From positions 1,054,001-1,118,000 of the forward strand of contig CBDCAA010000008.1 in NCBI GenBank assembly GCA_965213855.1: a DNA stretch of 64,000 bases, written 5' to 3'. A program made the translations under genes and the position numbers. Below, one piece after another: positions 28,700-35,750 of this stretch. Within the stretch, counting starts at the first letter, position 1. Each line of letters begins with the position of its first letter. A model generated the notes under the pieces. It was not told the DNA's origin and searched no databases. It saw only the letters and a list, made by a program, of their open reading frames with translations. Origin of the DNA: JBBROS01 sp965213855. Lineage in GTDB: Bacteria; Pseudomonadota; Alphaproteobacteria; Acetobacterales; Acetobacteraceae.

Positions 28700-29148
28700 C
28701 AGCCCAACTTCCCGAGCAGACGGACCACCGCGGCCCGCTCGCCCGCCGAAAGCGGGGCCAACGTCGCCTCCGTCACCGCACGCCCGATATCCGCCGCGGC
28801 CTGCGCGAGATCGAGCCCGGCCTGGGTCGGCCGCAGCACCGTCGCCCGCCGGTCGTCCGGGTCAGGCCGACGCTGCACCAGGCCACGTTCCTCCAGCCGC
28901 CGCGCCACCCCCTGCACCGTCGCCGGGTCCATCGCCGCCAGCCGCCCCAACTGGTTCTGCCCCACCGCCCCCAGCTCCACCACACGGACCAACGCGTTGA
29001 ACTGGGTCGGCGTCAGGTCCAGCGGGGCCATCGCTTCTTGGAACAGCGCCGCATGCCGCTGGTGCGCGCGCCGCAGCAGGAATCCGACTTGCGCGCCCAC
29101 GTCGTAGCCCCGCAGCAGGTCTTGTCCCCGCGCCTCGCCATCCGGCAT
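28699..29148 (-). CDS. MarR-family transcriptional regulator
   Basis: A winged-helix DNA-binding protein of 149 aa, probably a ligand-responsive repressor. The recognition region is LTPTQFNALVRV to GRLAAMDPATVQGVARRLEERG, and the wing is RRPDPDDRRATVLRPTQAG, which is diagnostic for the family. The ATG at 29148 has GGGGAGG just upstream. The enamidase-like gene is coupled downstream, and a palindrome in front of the gene suggests autoregulation. The natural ligand is likely a substrate or intermediate of the enamidase pathway (inference). Confidence 0.88.
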   Translation of the reverse strand: MPDGEARGQDLLRGYDVGAQVGFLLRRAHQRHAALFQEAMAPLDLTPTQFNALVRVVELGAVGQNQLGRLAAMDPATVQGVARRLEERGLVQRRPDPDDRRATVLRPTQAGLDLAQAAADIGRAVTEATLAPLSAGERAAVVRLLGKLG

Positions 29149-29165
29149 CCGGACCTCCCCAATCG

Positions 29166-29177
29166 TTCGCAGGCGAA
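29166..29177. promoter_or_regulatory. Candidate MarR operator
   Basis: A perfect palindrome TTCGC-AG-GCGAA centred 24 bp upstream of the MarR start codon, with flanking partial symmetry. MarR dimers usually bind such palindromes near their own promoter. Identification is by position and symmetry only. Confidence 0.45.
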
Positions 29178-29213
29178 TGATCAAGGCAGGCCCTACGCCT
29201 CGTCAACCGGCGG

Positions 29214-29504
29214 TCAAGCCTCGTGCTTGCGATGTCCTCGGCCGGATTGCGTCTTTGCCGCACCCGCTTCGGCCGCATGCTCCTTGTCCGCCTTGCCCTG
29301 CACGGCGGCGCTTGTGTCCTCGCCCTGCACGGCGCCCTCGGCCTGGGCCTTGGCGGCCGAGCCCTTCGGCTTGCCATGACCCTCGGTCGGCGCCGGGGCC
29401 GGCCCGCCCTCCAGCACGTCGTCTCCGGGCTTCGGATGGTGCCCCTTGACCGTGCCACGGCTCGTGACTTCGTCCGACCCGGCGTGATGCGTCTTTGTCG
29501 TCAT
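29214..29504 (-). CDS. Small polar protein in the CoA-transferase operon
   Basis: Not recognised. 96 aa, very hydrophilic, rich in Gly, Lys, Ala, Glu and His (for example VKGHHPKPGDD, ending GRGHRKHEA), probably disordered; no signal peptide or membrane span. Its ATG overlaps the stop of the CoA-transferase B-subunit gene (ATGA), which supports translation. It could be a stress-type disordered protein. The neighbouring MarR gene lies 65 bp downstream. Confidence 0.5.
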   Translation of the reverse strand: MTTKTHHAGSDEVTSRGTVKGHHPKPGDDVLEGGPAPAPTEGHGKPKGSAAKAQAEGAVQGEDTSAAVQGKADKEHAAEAGAAKTQSGRGHRKHEA

Positions 29505-30313
29505 GGCATGTCATCCCGTTGCTCGCGGGACCTGAACCCGCCACGGATCGTCGGGTTGCCGGGGCAGGCGTCGGGCGCGTCGCCCTCGGGCCACACCCGG
29601 GCGCAAAACTCCGGGTAGGTCGCTTCCATCTCCGCCCGCACCGGCCCGCGGAGCAACGCGAGCTCGTCGAGGGTCGGGTCGGGCGTGAACGGCGGCGCCG
29701 TGCCGTCGAAGGCGAACCCGGTCTCGGCCCGCACCCCCGCCTCGGTCTGCCCGGGATGGACCGAGGCCAGGGTGAAGCGCGCCCGTGCCGGATCGAACGT
29801 GAACACGCTGCGTCCCGTGACCAGCGCCTGCGCCGTGCCGCGCCGGAATACCCCCGGCGCCGAGACGCCCGGCGCGCTGACCAGGTCCACGCGCGGGACC
29901 AGCACGCGCCGGCTATGCTCCTCGCGGAACAGGATCGTTCGCGGCACCATCATGTACATGAAGGCGGAGCCGAAGCTGCCGGGGAACCGCGTCCCCTGAC
30001 CCGGCCACGCGCCGGTCCCGAGCAGGTTGATGTTCGCCTGCCCGTCGATCTGCCCGCCACCCAGGAAGAACAGGTCGATCCGGCCCTGCCCAGCCAGGTC
30101 GAACAGCTCCCGCGTGCCCTCCGTGAAGGGGTTGCCTTGCACCCGGTGCAGCAGGCTCAGCCGCACCGGATGCCCGAGCTTGCGGACTAGCCAACACGCC
30201 GCGGCCGGGATGGGACTGGCTGCACCGACGGCGATGTGGCGGGCCGGCGGCGCCGCGGGGTCTAGGATGAGCCTGGCGACTGCCGCCGCCAGCCGCTCCT
30301 CCGGCCGGATCAC
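29501..30313 (-). CDS. CoA-transferase-family protein, B subunit
   Basis: 270 aa, CoA-transferase family I (GctB/IpdB-like). Typical blocks: HIAVGAASPIPAAACWLVRKL, LGGGQIDGQANINLLGTG, GSFGSAFMYMMVPRTILFREEH. At the position where glutaconate CoA-transferase B has the catalytic Glu (short strand after the first conserved block) this protein reads LSLLHRVQG, with no Glu in the expected place. Loss of that residue is also a feature of IpdB-type ring-opening hydrolases, so the pair may not transfer CoA. It overlaps the A subunit by ATGA. Confidence 0.78.
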   Translation of the reverse strand: MIRPEERLAAAVARLILDPAAPPARHIAVGAASPIPAAACWLVRKLGHPVRLSLLHRVQGNPFTEGTRELFDLAGQGRIDLFFLGGGQIDGQANINLLGTGAWPGQGTRFPGSFGSAFMYMMVPRTILFREEHSRRVLVPRVDLVSAPGVSAPGVFRRGTAQALVTGRSVFTFDPARARFTLASVHPGQTEAGVRAETGFAFDGTAPPFTPDPTLDELALLRGPVRAEMEATYPEFCARVWPEGDAPDACPGNPTIRGGFRSREQRDDMP

Positions 30314-31122
30314 GCCGCTGCAGCCTCTCGCGGCAAGACATATCGCGCCACGTAGTCCGCGAACCCGGCTTCCGTGCGGGCGGCCTGCGCATAGGCACGC
30401 AGGTGGGCCGGGTCTGCCGGATACTTGTCAAGCAGCCCAGTGGGCCAGCAGCCCCGCTCGGCCACCGCGATCGCGTCAACGTAGGTTGCCGAGATCACGC
30501 CCGGCGCCAGCCGCTCGTCGTCGAGCAAGTTGCCGTCCACCCGGCGCTCCACCGTCACCAGCACGCGCCGGCTCGCATGCGCCATCGTCGCCAGTTCGCG
30601 CCGCCGCCCGACCCACACGTTGCCCTCATCATCGGCCATCGCGGCATGGAACGCCGACACGTCCGGGCTGATGGCCGGCACCAGCAGGATCGGGTCCGCG
30701 CGGTCCGTGAACGGGTTCTGCATCATGCGCCAATCCGGCCGGTGCGCGAGAAGGTCGCTGCCCAGCACCCCCCGCAACGGCATGAAGGGGACGCCCTTCT
30801 CCGCCGCCTGAAGCGCCGTGTGGATCGCCGGACACGTCGAATCGATCACCTCGATCGTCCCGGACGCGACGGCCGCGACGAACCGCGGCGCCGCCCCGCT
30901 CTCCCCCAGCGTGACCGCGCTGGTCATCACCGACTCCACGCACCCGGCGCCGATCAACAGGTCCGTCGCATACCCGCTGACCGGCACCCCCACCAACCGC
31001 AGCCGCCGAACCCCCCGACGCACCAACGCATGCGCCAGCGCGCACGGGGCCAACGAATTATCGGGCGGCAAGGCCAGCAGCGCCCCGTCGGGGATCAGCC
31101 CAGCAAGCCCGTCGGCATCCAT
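30310..31122 (-). CDS. CoA-transferase-family protein, A subunit
   Basis: 270 aa, CoA-transferase family I (GctA/IpdA-like). Recognisable blocks: LIPDGALLALPP, LRLVGVPVSGYATDLLIGAG, VESVMTSAVTLGESG, AAEKGVPFMPLRGVLGSDLL and AAMADDEGNVWVGRRRE. The ATG at 31122 has GGGAGG upstream; a TTG six bases earlier is less likely. It forms the first gene of a coupled run A subunit - B subunit - small polar protein, followed by MarR and the enamidase-like gene on the same strand. A role in degrading a CoA-activated acid is plausible. Confidence 0.8.
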   Translation of the reverse strand: MDADGLAGLIPDGALLALPPDNSLAPCALAHALVRRGVRRLRLVGVPVSGYATDLLIGAGCVESVMTSAVTLGESGAAPRFVAAVASGTIEVIDSTCPAIHTALQAAEKGVPFMPLRGVLGSDLLAHRPDWRMMQNPFTDRADPILLVPAISPDVSAFHAAMADDEGNVWVGRRRELATMAHASRRVLVTVERRVDGNLLDDERLAPGVISATYVDAIAVAERGCWPTGLLDKYPADPAHLRAYAQAARTEAGFADYVARYVLPREAAAA

Positions 31123-31146
31123 CCGCAATCCCTCCCGATACTATTC

Positions 31147-31192
31147 CCGACCCCGCTTCTCCCCTCACTTCCAGGGAGGGGTCAGGGGTCGG
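31147..31192. terminator. Large GC-rich hairpin downstream of the decarboxylase gene
   Basis: Outer stem CCGACCCC (31147-31154) with GGGGTCGG (31185-31192), inner stem CCCCTC (31161-31166) with GAGGGG (31176-31181). It lies between the decarboxylase stop and the CoA-transferase A start, so it may end or attenuate transcription between them. There is no T-run, so it could equally be a REP-like element; its right arm resembles the motif at 1182-1203. Confidence 0.4.
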
Positions 31193-31214
31193 TTAGGGCA
31201 ACACTAAGGCCGGA

Positions 31215-32345
31215 TCACACGTAGTGCTCCGCCAACGGTGCAAACCCGTTGAACCGCTGGCTCGCATACGTCGTCACATACGCACCCGTGCTCTCCACCT
31301 GCACGATGTCGCCGCACCGCAAAGCGAGCGGCATGCGGTAGTTCGACCGCTCATACAGGATGTCGGCCCCGTCGCAGGTTGGGCCAGCGATCGCCACCGG
31401 CCCGGCCGCGCCGGCGTCATGCGCCGTCGTGAACCGATACTTGATCGACTCGCCCTCCGTCTCGGCGAGACCGCCGAACCGCCCGATGTCGAGATACACC
31501 CAGCGCACCGGATCGTCCTTCGCCTTACGGCACACCAGCACCACCTCCGCCTGCAACACGCCCGCATCTGCCACCAGGAACCGCCCCGGCTCGACCAGGA
31601 TTTCCGGCAAGTCATTGCCGAAATGCGCCGTCATCGCCCGCATGATGGCATCCGCGAACCGGTCGATCCCCGGGATCTCATCCCGGTAACGCACAGGGTA
31701 GCCGCCCCCAAGGTTCACCATCCGCAGGGTCACGCCCGCCGCCGCCAGGTCCGTGAACAGCATGCCCACCCGCCCGATCGCCAGCTCGTAGCTGCCCGTC
31801 GTCGTCTGCTGGCTGCCGACGTGGAACGACAGCCCATAAGGGTCGAGCCCGAGGTCCCGCGCCTCGATCATCAGCGCGCGCGCCGTCTCGACGGTCGTGC
31901 CGAACTTGCGCGACAGCGGCCATTCCGCACCGTCATTCTCCACCAGGAGGCGGCAGTACACCCGGGCACCCGGCGCATGCTCGGCCAGCTTCTGCAGTTC
32001 CTCCTGGCTGTCGAACGCGAACATGTCGACGCCCGCCGCATGGGCGCGCTTGATCGCCGACACCTTCTTGATGGTGTTGCCGAAGCTGATCCGGCCCGGC
32101 GCCGCCCCCGCCTGTAGGCAAAAGTCGACCTCCTCGATGCTTGCCGCATCGAAGCTGCTGCCAAGCCCAACCAGCCGCTCCAGGATCGGCGCCGCCGGGT
32201 TCGCCTTGACCGCATAATACACGTGCGCGACCGGCAAAGCCCGGGTCAGCGCCCGGTAGTTCTGCTCGACCCGGTCCACGTCGAGCACGAGGCAGGGGGT
32301 CGCAGGCGTGTGGTCGGCCAGGAACTGTGCGATCTTGGGGGTCAT
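31215..32345 (-). CDS. Ornithine/lysine/diaminopimelate-type decarboxylase (PLP fold III)
   Basis: Most likely ornithine decarboxylase, giving putrescine. 376 aa, alanine-racemase-like PLP barrel. The PLP Lys is in VYYAVKANP (about residue 47), then SIEEVDFCLQAG, the HVGSQQTTTGSY and GGGYPVRY loops, and the catalytic Cys in AGPTCDGADILYE. This short form matches eukaryote-like bacterial ODCs, some of which also take lysine. The ATG at 32345 starts MTPKIAQFL; the frame stays open upstream but without similarity. A leader of about 295 nt with strong hairpins precedes the gene. Confidence 0.88.
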   Translation of the reverse strand: MTPKIAQFLADHTPATPCLVLDVDRVEQNYRALTRALPVAHVYYAVKANPAAPILERLVGLGSSFDAASIEEVDFCLQAGAAPGRISFGNTIKKVSAIKRAHAAGVDMFAFDSQEELQKLAEHAPGARVYCRLLVENDGAEWPLSRKFGTTVETARALMIEARDLGLDPYGLSFHVGSQQTTTGSYELAIGRVGMLFTDLAAAGVTLRMVNLGGGYPVRYRDEIPGIDRFADAIMRAMTAHFGNDLPEILVEPGRFLVADAGVLQAEVVLVCRKAKDDPVRWVYLDIGRFGGLAETEGESIKYRFTTAHDAGAAGPVAIAGPTCDGADILYERSNYRMPLALRCGDIVQVESTGAYVTTYASQRFNGFAPLAEHYV

Positions 32346-32351
32346 CGCGGC

Positions 32352-32399
32352 GGGTGCTCCAAGGTCAGGCACCCAAAGCGCCCCGCACGGGCGTGCGGG
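32352..32399 (-). promoter_or_regulatory. Hairpins in the decarboxylase leader (possible speF-type element)
   Basis: Two perfect stems lie directly before the start codon. GGGTGC/GCACCC (32352-32357 with 32369-32374) carries the GGAG ribosome-binding segment at its loop edge. CCCGCACG/CGTGCGGG (32382-32389 with 32392-32399) has a 2-nt centre as drawn, so a slightly shorter stem is realistic. A structured RNA (speF motif) is known before alphaproteobacterial ornithine decarboxylase genes; whether this is one needs a covariance-model search. The whole interval 32346-32716 is leader plus promoter. Confidence 0.45.
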
Positions 32400-32643
32400 A
32401 CGGCAGAGGGGCTGCATGGCGCGCCCCGGTTCAGCGGATGGCGCGGCCAGTGCGGGGTGGACGAAACGGTCGAACGAACCAGCGAAAGAGAAAGTGCCAG
32501 AACGCTTGACGTCGTTGCGTAACCCCCTCGGGCCAGAGGCACGTGCGTTGCTGCGTGGACGCGGAAATAGGACCCACCACCCCGGGGCGCAAGAGAAAAT
32601 TCCGCCTCTACTTGGAAAAAATGCAAGTGCAGGTGCGCCATGG

Positions 32644-32672
32644 TATAAAGGCGTCAGCCGAGACCGCGGCAA
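32644..32672 (-). promoter_or_regulatory. Candidate promoter of the decarboxylase gene
   Basis: On the minus strand, TTGCCG (-35, 32667-32672) and TTTATA (-10, 32644-32649) with a 17-bp spacer. Transcription would start near 32638, giving a leader of about 295 nt before the ATG at 32345. Confidence 0.45.
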
Positions 32673-32716
32673 GGCTCCGTAATCGATCCGGATCGTCAAA
32701 CAAAACTGGGGAATTC

Positions 32717-33808
32717 GTGGCGAATCGAAGCGAAGACCGGCCCCTCGCAGACCCAAGACGCGCCGCCGGGCTCGACGCTGCGCCGGCATCCTTCGTCGAT
32801 CCGGTGCCGGCCGCCGCCACCCCTGGCGCAGTCGCCCGCCTGCTGCGGCAGGCCGACGCACGCGAGCTCGGCCGCTTCGCTCAGTCGCCGACCGGCATTT
32901 CCTGGAAGGGCTGGCGTGCGGTGATCCGCCGCACCCTTACCGAGATGCTGACCGACCGCGTCGCCCTCGTCGCTGCCGGCTGCGCCTTCTACGCGACGCT
33001 CGCGCTGTTCCCCGCCATCTCGATGCTCATCTCCGTCTACGGCCTGCTATTCGACACCCAGACCGTCCTGCCGCAACTCGCGATCCTGCAGGACCTGCTG
33101 CCCCCGGCCGCCTTCAAGGTCATTGCCGAGCGTGTCACGATGCTGGTCGCCAAACCCCCCGGCGCGCTGGGCTGGCACCTGCTCCTCAGCACCGCCATCA
33201 CCCTCTGGAGCTCAGCCAGCGGCACCAAGTCGCTCATCACCGCGCTCAACCTGGCCTATGAGGAGCGCGAGCAGCGCAGCTTCCTGCACTATCAGGTGCT
33301 CGCCTTCTCCATCACGCTGTTCGTCATCCTCGGGACCACCGTCGGCCTCAGCTTGCTCGTCGCGCTGCCCGCAATGCTGACCGTGCTCGGCTTCGCGTCG
33401 CACCAGCAGCTGATGATCCGCTCCGGCAGCTTCCTGTTGCTGGTCTTCGCCGTCGTCACCGGCCTGGCGCTGCTCTATCGCTACGCGCCGAACCGCCGGG
33501 CTCCGCGCTGGCAGTGGGTCACCGCCGGCTCCTTGCTCGCGACCACCCTCTGGGTCGCGGCATCCGCCCTGTTCTCATGGTATGTCGGCACGTTCTCGAC
33601 CTACGACGCGATGTATGGCCCGCTCGGCACCGGGGTCGCCGTCATGATGTGGTTCTACGTCACAGCCTACGCTGTGTTGCTCGGCGCAGAACTGAATGCT
33701 GAACTTGAATTACAGACGGGCTGCGATAGTACGGACGGTCCAGCGAAGCCTCTCGGGCAGCGCGGCGCGTATGTCGCCGATCATGTCGCCGAGGAGCACC
33801 GCCGCTAG
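32717..33808 (+). CDS. YihY/BrkB-family inner-membrane protein
   Basis: About 363 aa. A polar N-terminal 80 residues precedes a UPF0761/BrkB membrane domain with six hydrophobic segments (for example LVAAGCAFYATLALFPAISM, HLLLSTAITLWSSASG, VMMWFYVTAYAVLLGAELNAELE). The block YATLALFPAI and the ending GAELNAE are family hallmarks. Molecular function unsettled; earlier called ribonuclease BN in error. The start is uncertain: the GTG at 32717 has GGGG upstream, but the frame continues to 32543. The last 149 bp overlap the convergent rlpA gene. Confidence 0.82.
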   Translation: MANRSEDRPLADPRRAAGLDAAPASFVDPVPAAATPGAVARLLRQADARELGRFAQSPTGISWKGWRAVIRRTLTEMLTDRVALVAAGCAFYATLALFPAISMLISVYGLLFDTQTVLPQLAILQDLLPPAAFKVIAERVTMLVAKPPGALGWHLLLSTAITLWSSASGTKSLITALNLAYEEREQRSFLHYQVLAFSITLFVILGTTVGLSLLVALPAMLTVLGFASHQQLMIRSGSFLLLVFAVVTGLALLYRYAPNRRAPRWQWVTAGSLLATTLWVAASALFSWYVGTFSTYDAMYGPLGTGVAVMMWFYVTAYAVLLGAELNAELELQTGCDSTDGPAKPLGQRGAYVADHVAEEHRR

Positions 33809-34280
33809 CACCATCGTCGCCCGGAAATCCCTCCACCGACACGTCGTCGGGCGTGGCCTCCGCCACCTCCGTCTCCTCCTGTTTCGCCGTCGCGAGCGTC
33901 ACCATCGCCGTGCCTCGGCTCAGCAGCCCGATCCGCGACGCGGCGCCTCGGCTAAGGTCGATCACGCGGACATACTTGCGCGGCTGCCGATCCGTAATCG
34001 TCACCACCACGCTTTCGCCGGTGTCCTGCATCGTGACCCGCACCTGGGACCCGAGCGGCAAGGTTGCATGCGCGGCCGTCATCTGCCGATCGTCGAACGT
34101 CGTCCCGCTGCTCGTCCGGTGGCCGTTGTGCCACCCGCCATACCAACTCGCCTCGCCACTTTCCTCCCAGCCCGGCGTCGACGGCCGAGCGCTCTGCGCG
34201 CTTGCCGCGGTGCCCGCGGCCAGCAACGAAGCGACGGCAGGGGCGACGACGGGGAAAAGACGGACGGCCGTTCTGATCAT
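33660..34280 (-). CDS. rlpA: RlpA-like septal/peptidoglycan protein (double-psi beta-barrel)
   Basis: An exported peptidoglycan-acting protein of the RlpA family (lytic transglycosylase activity on denuded glycan in some members). A signal peptide is present (VVAPAVASLLAAGTAASAQ), without a lipobox Cys. The domain has GEASWYGGWHNGHRTSSG, MTAAHATLPLGSQVRVT and VTITDRQPRKYVRVIDLSRGAA. There is no SPOR domain; instead a basic, His/Arg-rich tail of about 60 residues, whose coding sequence overlaps the convergent YihY gene. I chose ATG 34280; ATG 34304 is also possible. Confidence 0.85.
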   Translation of the reverse strand: MIRTAVRLFPVVAPAVASLLAAGTAASAQSARPSTPGWEESGEASWYGGWHNGHRTSSGTTFDDRQMTAAHATLPLGSQVRVTMQDTGESVVVTITDRQPRKYVRVIDLSRGAASRIGLLSRGTAMVTLATAKQEETEVAEATPDDVSVEGFPGDDGASGGAPRRHDRRHTRRAAREASLDRPYYRSPSVIQVQHSVLRRATQRRL

Positions 34281-34645
34281 CCGGGACCTCGAAGTGTAGC
34301 TCATGTGCAATCGATGCCTGCCCCGGCTTGCAAGATCAAGCACAAAGTTTTTGGCCGGCCGACAGTCCTGTCGACCTTTATGCGTTGTTTATACCAGCCT
34401 CGCACTGTCCCGAGCTGCAAAGCCCCAATCCAATGGCACTGAACAAGCCGTAATGATATTGGAAGCTAAACTTTGTCGACCCGATCATCTCGGCGTTATT
34501 GCTTATGGCTTTCAATAATGCTCCGAAGAACAGCAGTCATGCTCAGCTCGCCTGATGCGGCACCCCACGCAGAAACGTTGCGTCACAAATGCTTGAGAGT
34601 GAATGGCTTAGCCGAAGACCGCTTCGGCCGCTCCAGGGAAGTCCG
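34281..34645. other. Non-coding, AT-richer gap between rlpA and thiG
   Basis: 365 bp with lower GC than the surroundings and no convincing coding frame. It holds a perfect short inverted repeat CGACAG-TC-CTGTCG (34360-34373) upstream of rlpA, where an operator could lie, and TATAAA-like stretches near 34388-34395 on the minus strand. Otherwise I see nothing in it. Confidence 0.4.
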
Positions 34646-35461
34646 TTAGCGGATCAGCCCGGTCAGCGGGCTCGACGGGTCGGCGCCCATCCGCCGCGGC
34701 ATCCGCCCCGCGATGTGCGCCAACCGCCCGGCCTCCACGCCGGCCCGCATCGCCCGCGCCATCGTCACCGGTTCGCCCGCATGCGCGATCGCCGAGTTCA
34801 GCAGAACCGCGGTGCAGCCCAGCTCCATCGCCATCGCCGCATCCGACGCCGTGCCCACGCCCGCGTCGACGATCAGCGGCACGCGCGTCTGCTCGATCAG
34901 CATCGACAGCATGGCCGGGTTCTGGATGCCCAGCCCGGAGCCGATCGGCGCCCCCAGCGGCATGATCGCGACGCAGCCCATCTCCTCCAACCGCTTCGCC
35001 GCGACCGGGTCGTCGGCGCAATACACCATCACCTCGAACCGATCGGCGATCAGCGCCGCCGCAGCCTCGAGCGTGCCGGCCATGTCCGGATAGAGGTGCG
35101 GTGGCGGCCCGAGCACCTCCAGCTTCACCAAGTTCCAGCCCCCCGCCTCCCGCGCGAGCCGCAAAGTCCGGACCGCCTCGGCCGCGGTGTGGCAGCCCGC
35201 GGTGTTCGGCAGATAGGTGTACCGTTTCGGGTCGACGTAATCCTGCAACATCGGCGCACCCGGGTCCGACAGGTTCACCCGCCGGACCGCCACGGTCACC
35301 ATCTCGGCCCCCGATGCCTCGATCGCCGCCGCCGTCTCCTCGAGATTCTTATACTTGCCCGTGCCCACGATCAGCCGTGACCGGAACGACCGTCCGGCTA
35401 CGATCCAATGGTCGCCCGTCTCGGCGCCCCCGGTCTCGTTCGTCGCCGCGAACCCGTCCAT
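34646..35461 (-). CDS. thiG: Thiazole synthase ThiG
   Basis: Forms the thiazole phosphate of thiamine from deoxyxylulose phosphate, dehydroglycine/iminoglycine and ThiS thiocarboxylate. 271 aa, TIM barrel. Segments: SRLIVGTGKYKNLEET (Schiff-base Lys region), TYLPNTAGCHTAAEAVRTLRLARE, WNLVKLEVLGPP, IMPLGAPIGSGLGI, and VDAGVGTASDAAMAMELGC with VLLNSAIAHA. It follows thiS by 4 bp. No TPP riboswitch fits in the short space upstream of thiS, so expression probably comes from the birA side. Confidence 0.93.
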   Translation of the reverse strand: MDGFAATNETGGAETGDHWIVAGRSFRSRLIVGTGKYKNLEETAAAIEASGAEMVTVAVRRVNLSDPGAPMLQDYVDPKRYTYLPNTAGCHTAAEAVRTLRLAREAGGWNLVKLEVLGPPPHLYPDMAGTLEAAAALIADRFEVMVYCADDPVAAKRLEEMGCVAIMPLGAPIGSGLGIQNPAMLSMLIEQTRVPLIVDAGVGTASDAAMAMELGCTAVLLNSAIAHAGEPVTMARAMRAGVEAGRLAHIAGRMPRRMGADPSSPLTGLIR

Positions 35462-35465
35462 CGCC

Positions 35466-35684
35466 TCAGCCTCCCCCGATGAAATGCACGATCTCGAGGC
35501 GGTCGCCCGGCTGCAGCACCGTCCCGTCATAGGCGGACCGCGCCACGATCTCCTCGTTCCGCTCGACCGCGACCTTGCCCGTATCCAGCGACAACTGGCG
35601 CAGCAGCCCGGTCACGTTCACCGCCGGCCCAACCTCGACCGCCTCGCCGTTGACCGTGAGAGATACCGCCTGGTCGTACTGCAT
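35466..35684 (-). CDS. thiS: Sulfur carrier protein ThiS
   Basis: 72-aa ubiquitin-like sulfur carrier for thiazole formation. The C-terminal HFIGGG ends in Gly-Gly-Gly, supplying the Gly-Gly needed for adenylation and thiocarboxylate formation. The core has SLTVNGEAVEV and GDRLEIVHF. I use the ATG at 35684; an upstream frame adds 16 residues with no similarity. It sits 4 bp before thiG and 66 bp after birA. Confidence 0.9.
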   Translation of the reverse strand: MQYDQAVSLTVNGEAVEVGPAVNVTGLLRQLSLDTGKVAVERNEEIVARSAYDGTVLQPGDRLEIVHFIGGG

Positions 35685-35750
35685 GCCGCGAATATGGAGC
35701 CCGGCCCACCCCCCCGCAACCACACCCGCCACAACCCTGCCGGCACCCGG

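Noticed and set aside
35685..35750. TPP riboswitch upstream of thiS
   Set aside because: Only 66 bp separate birA and thiS, too short for the riboswitch, and its conserved CUGAGA-type core is absent.
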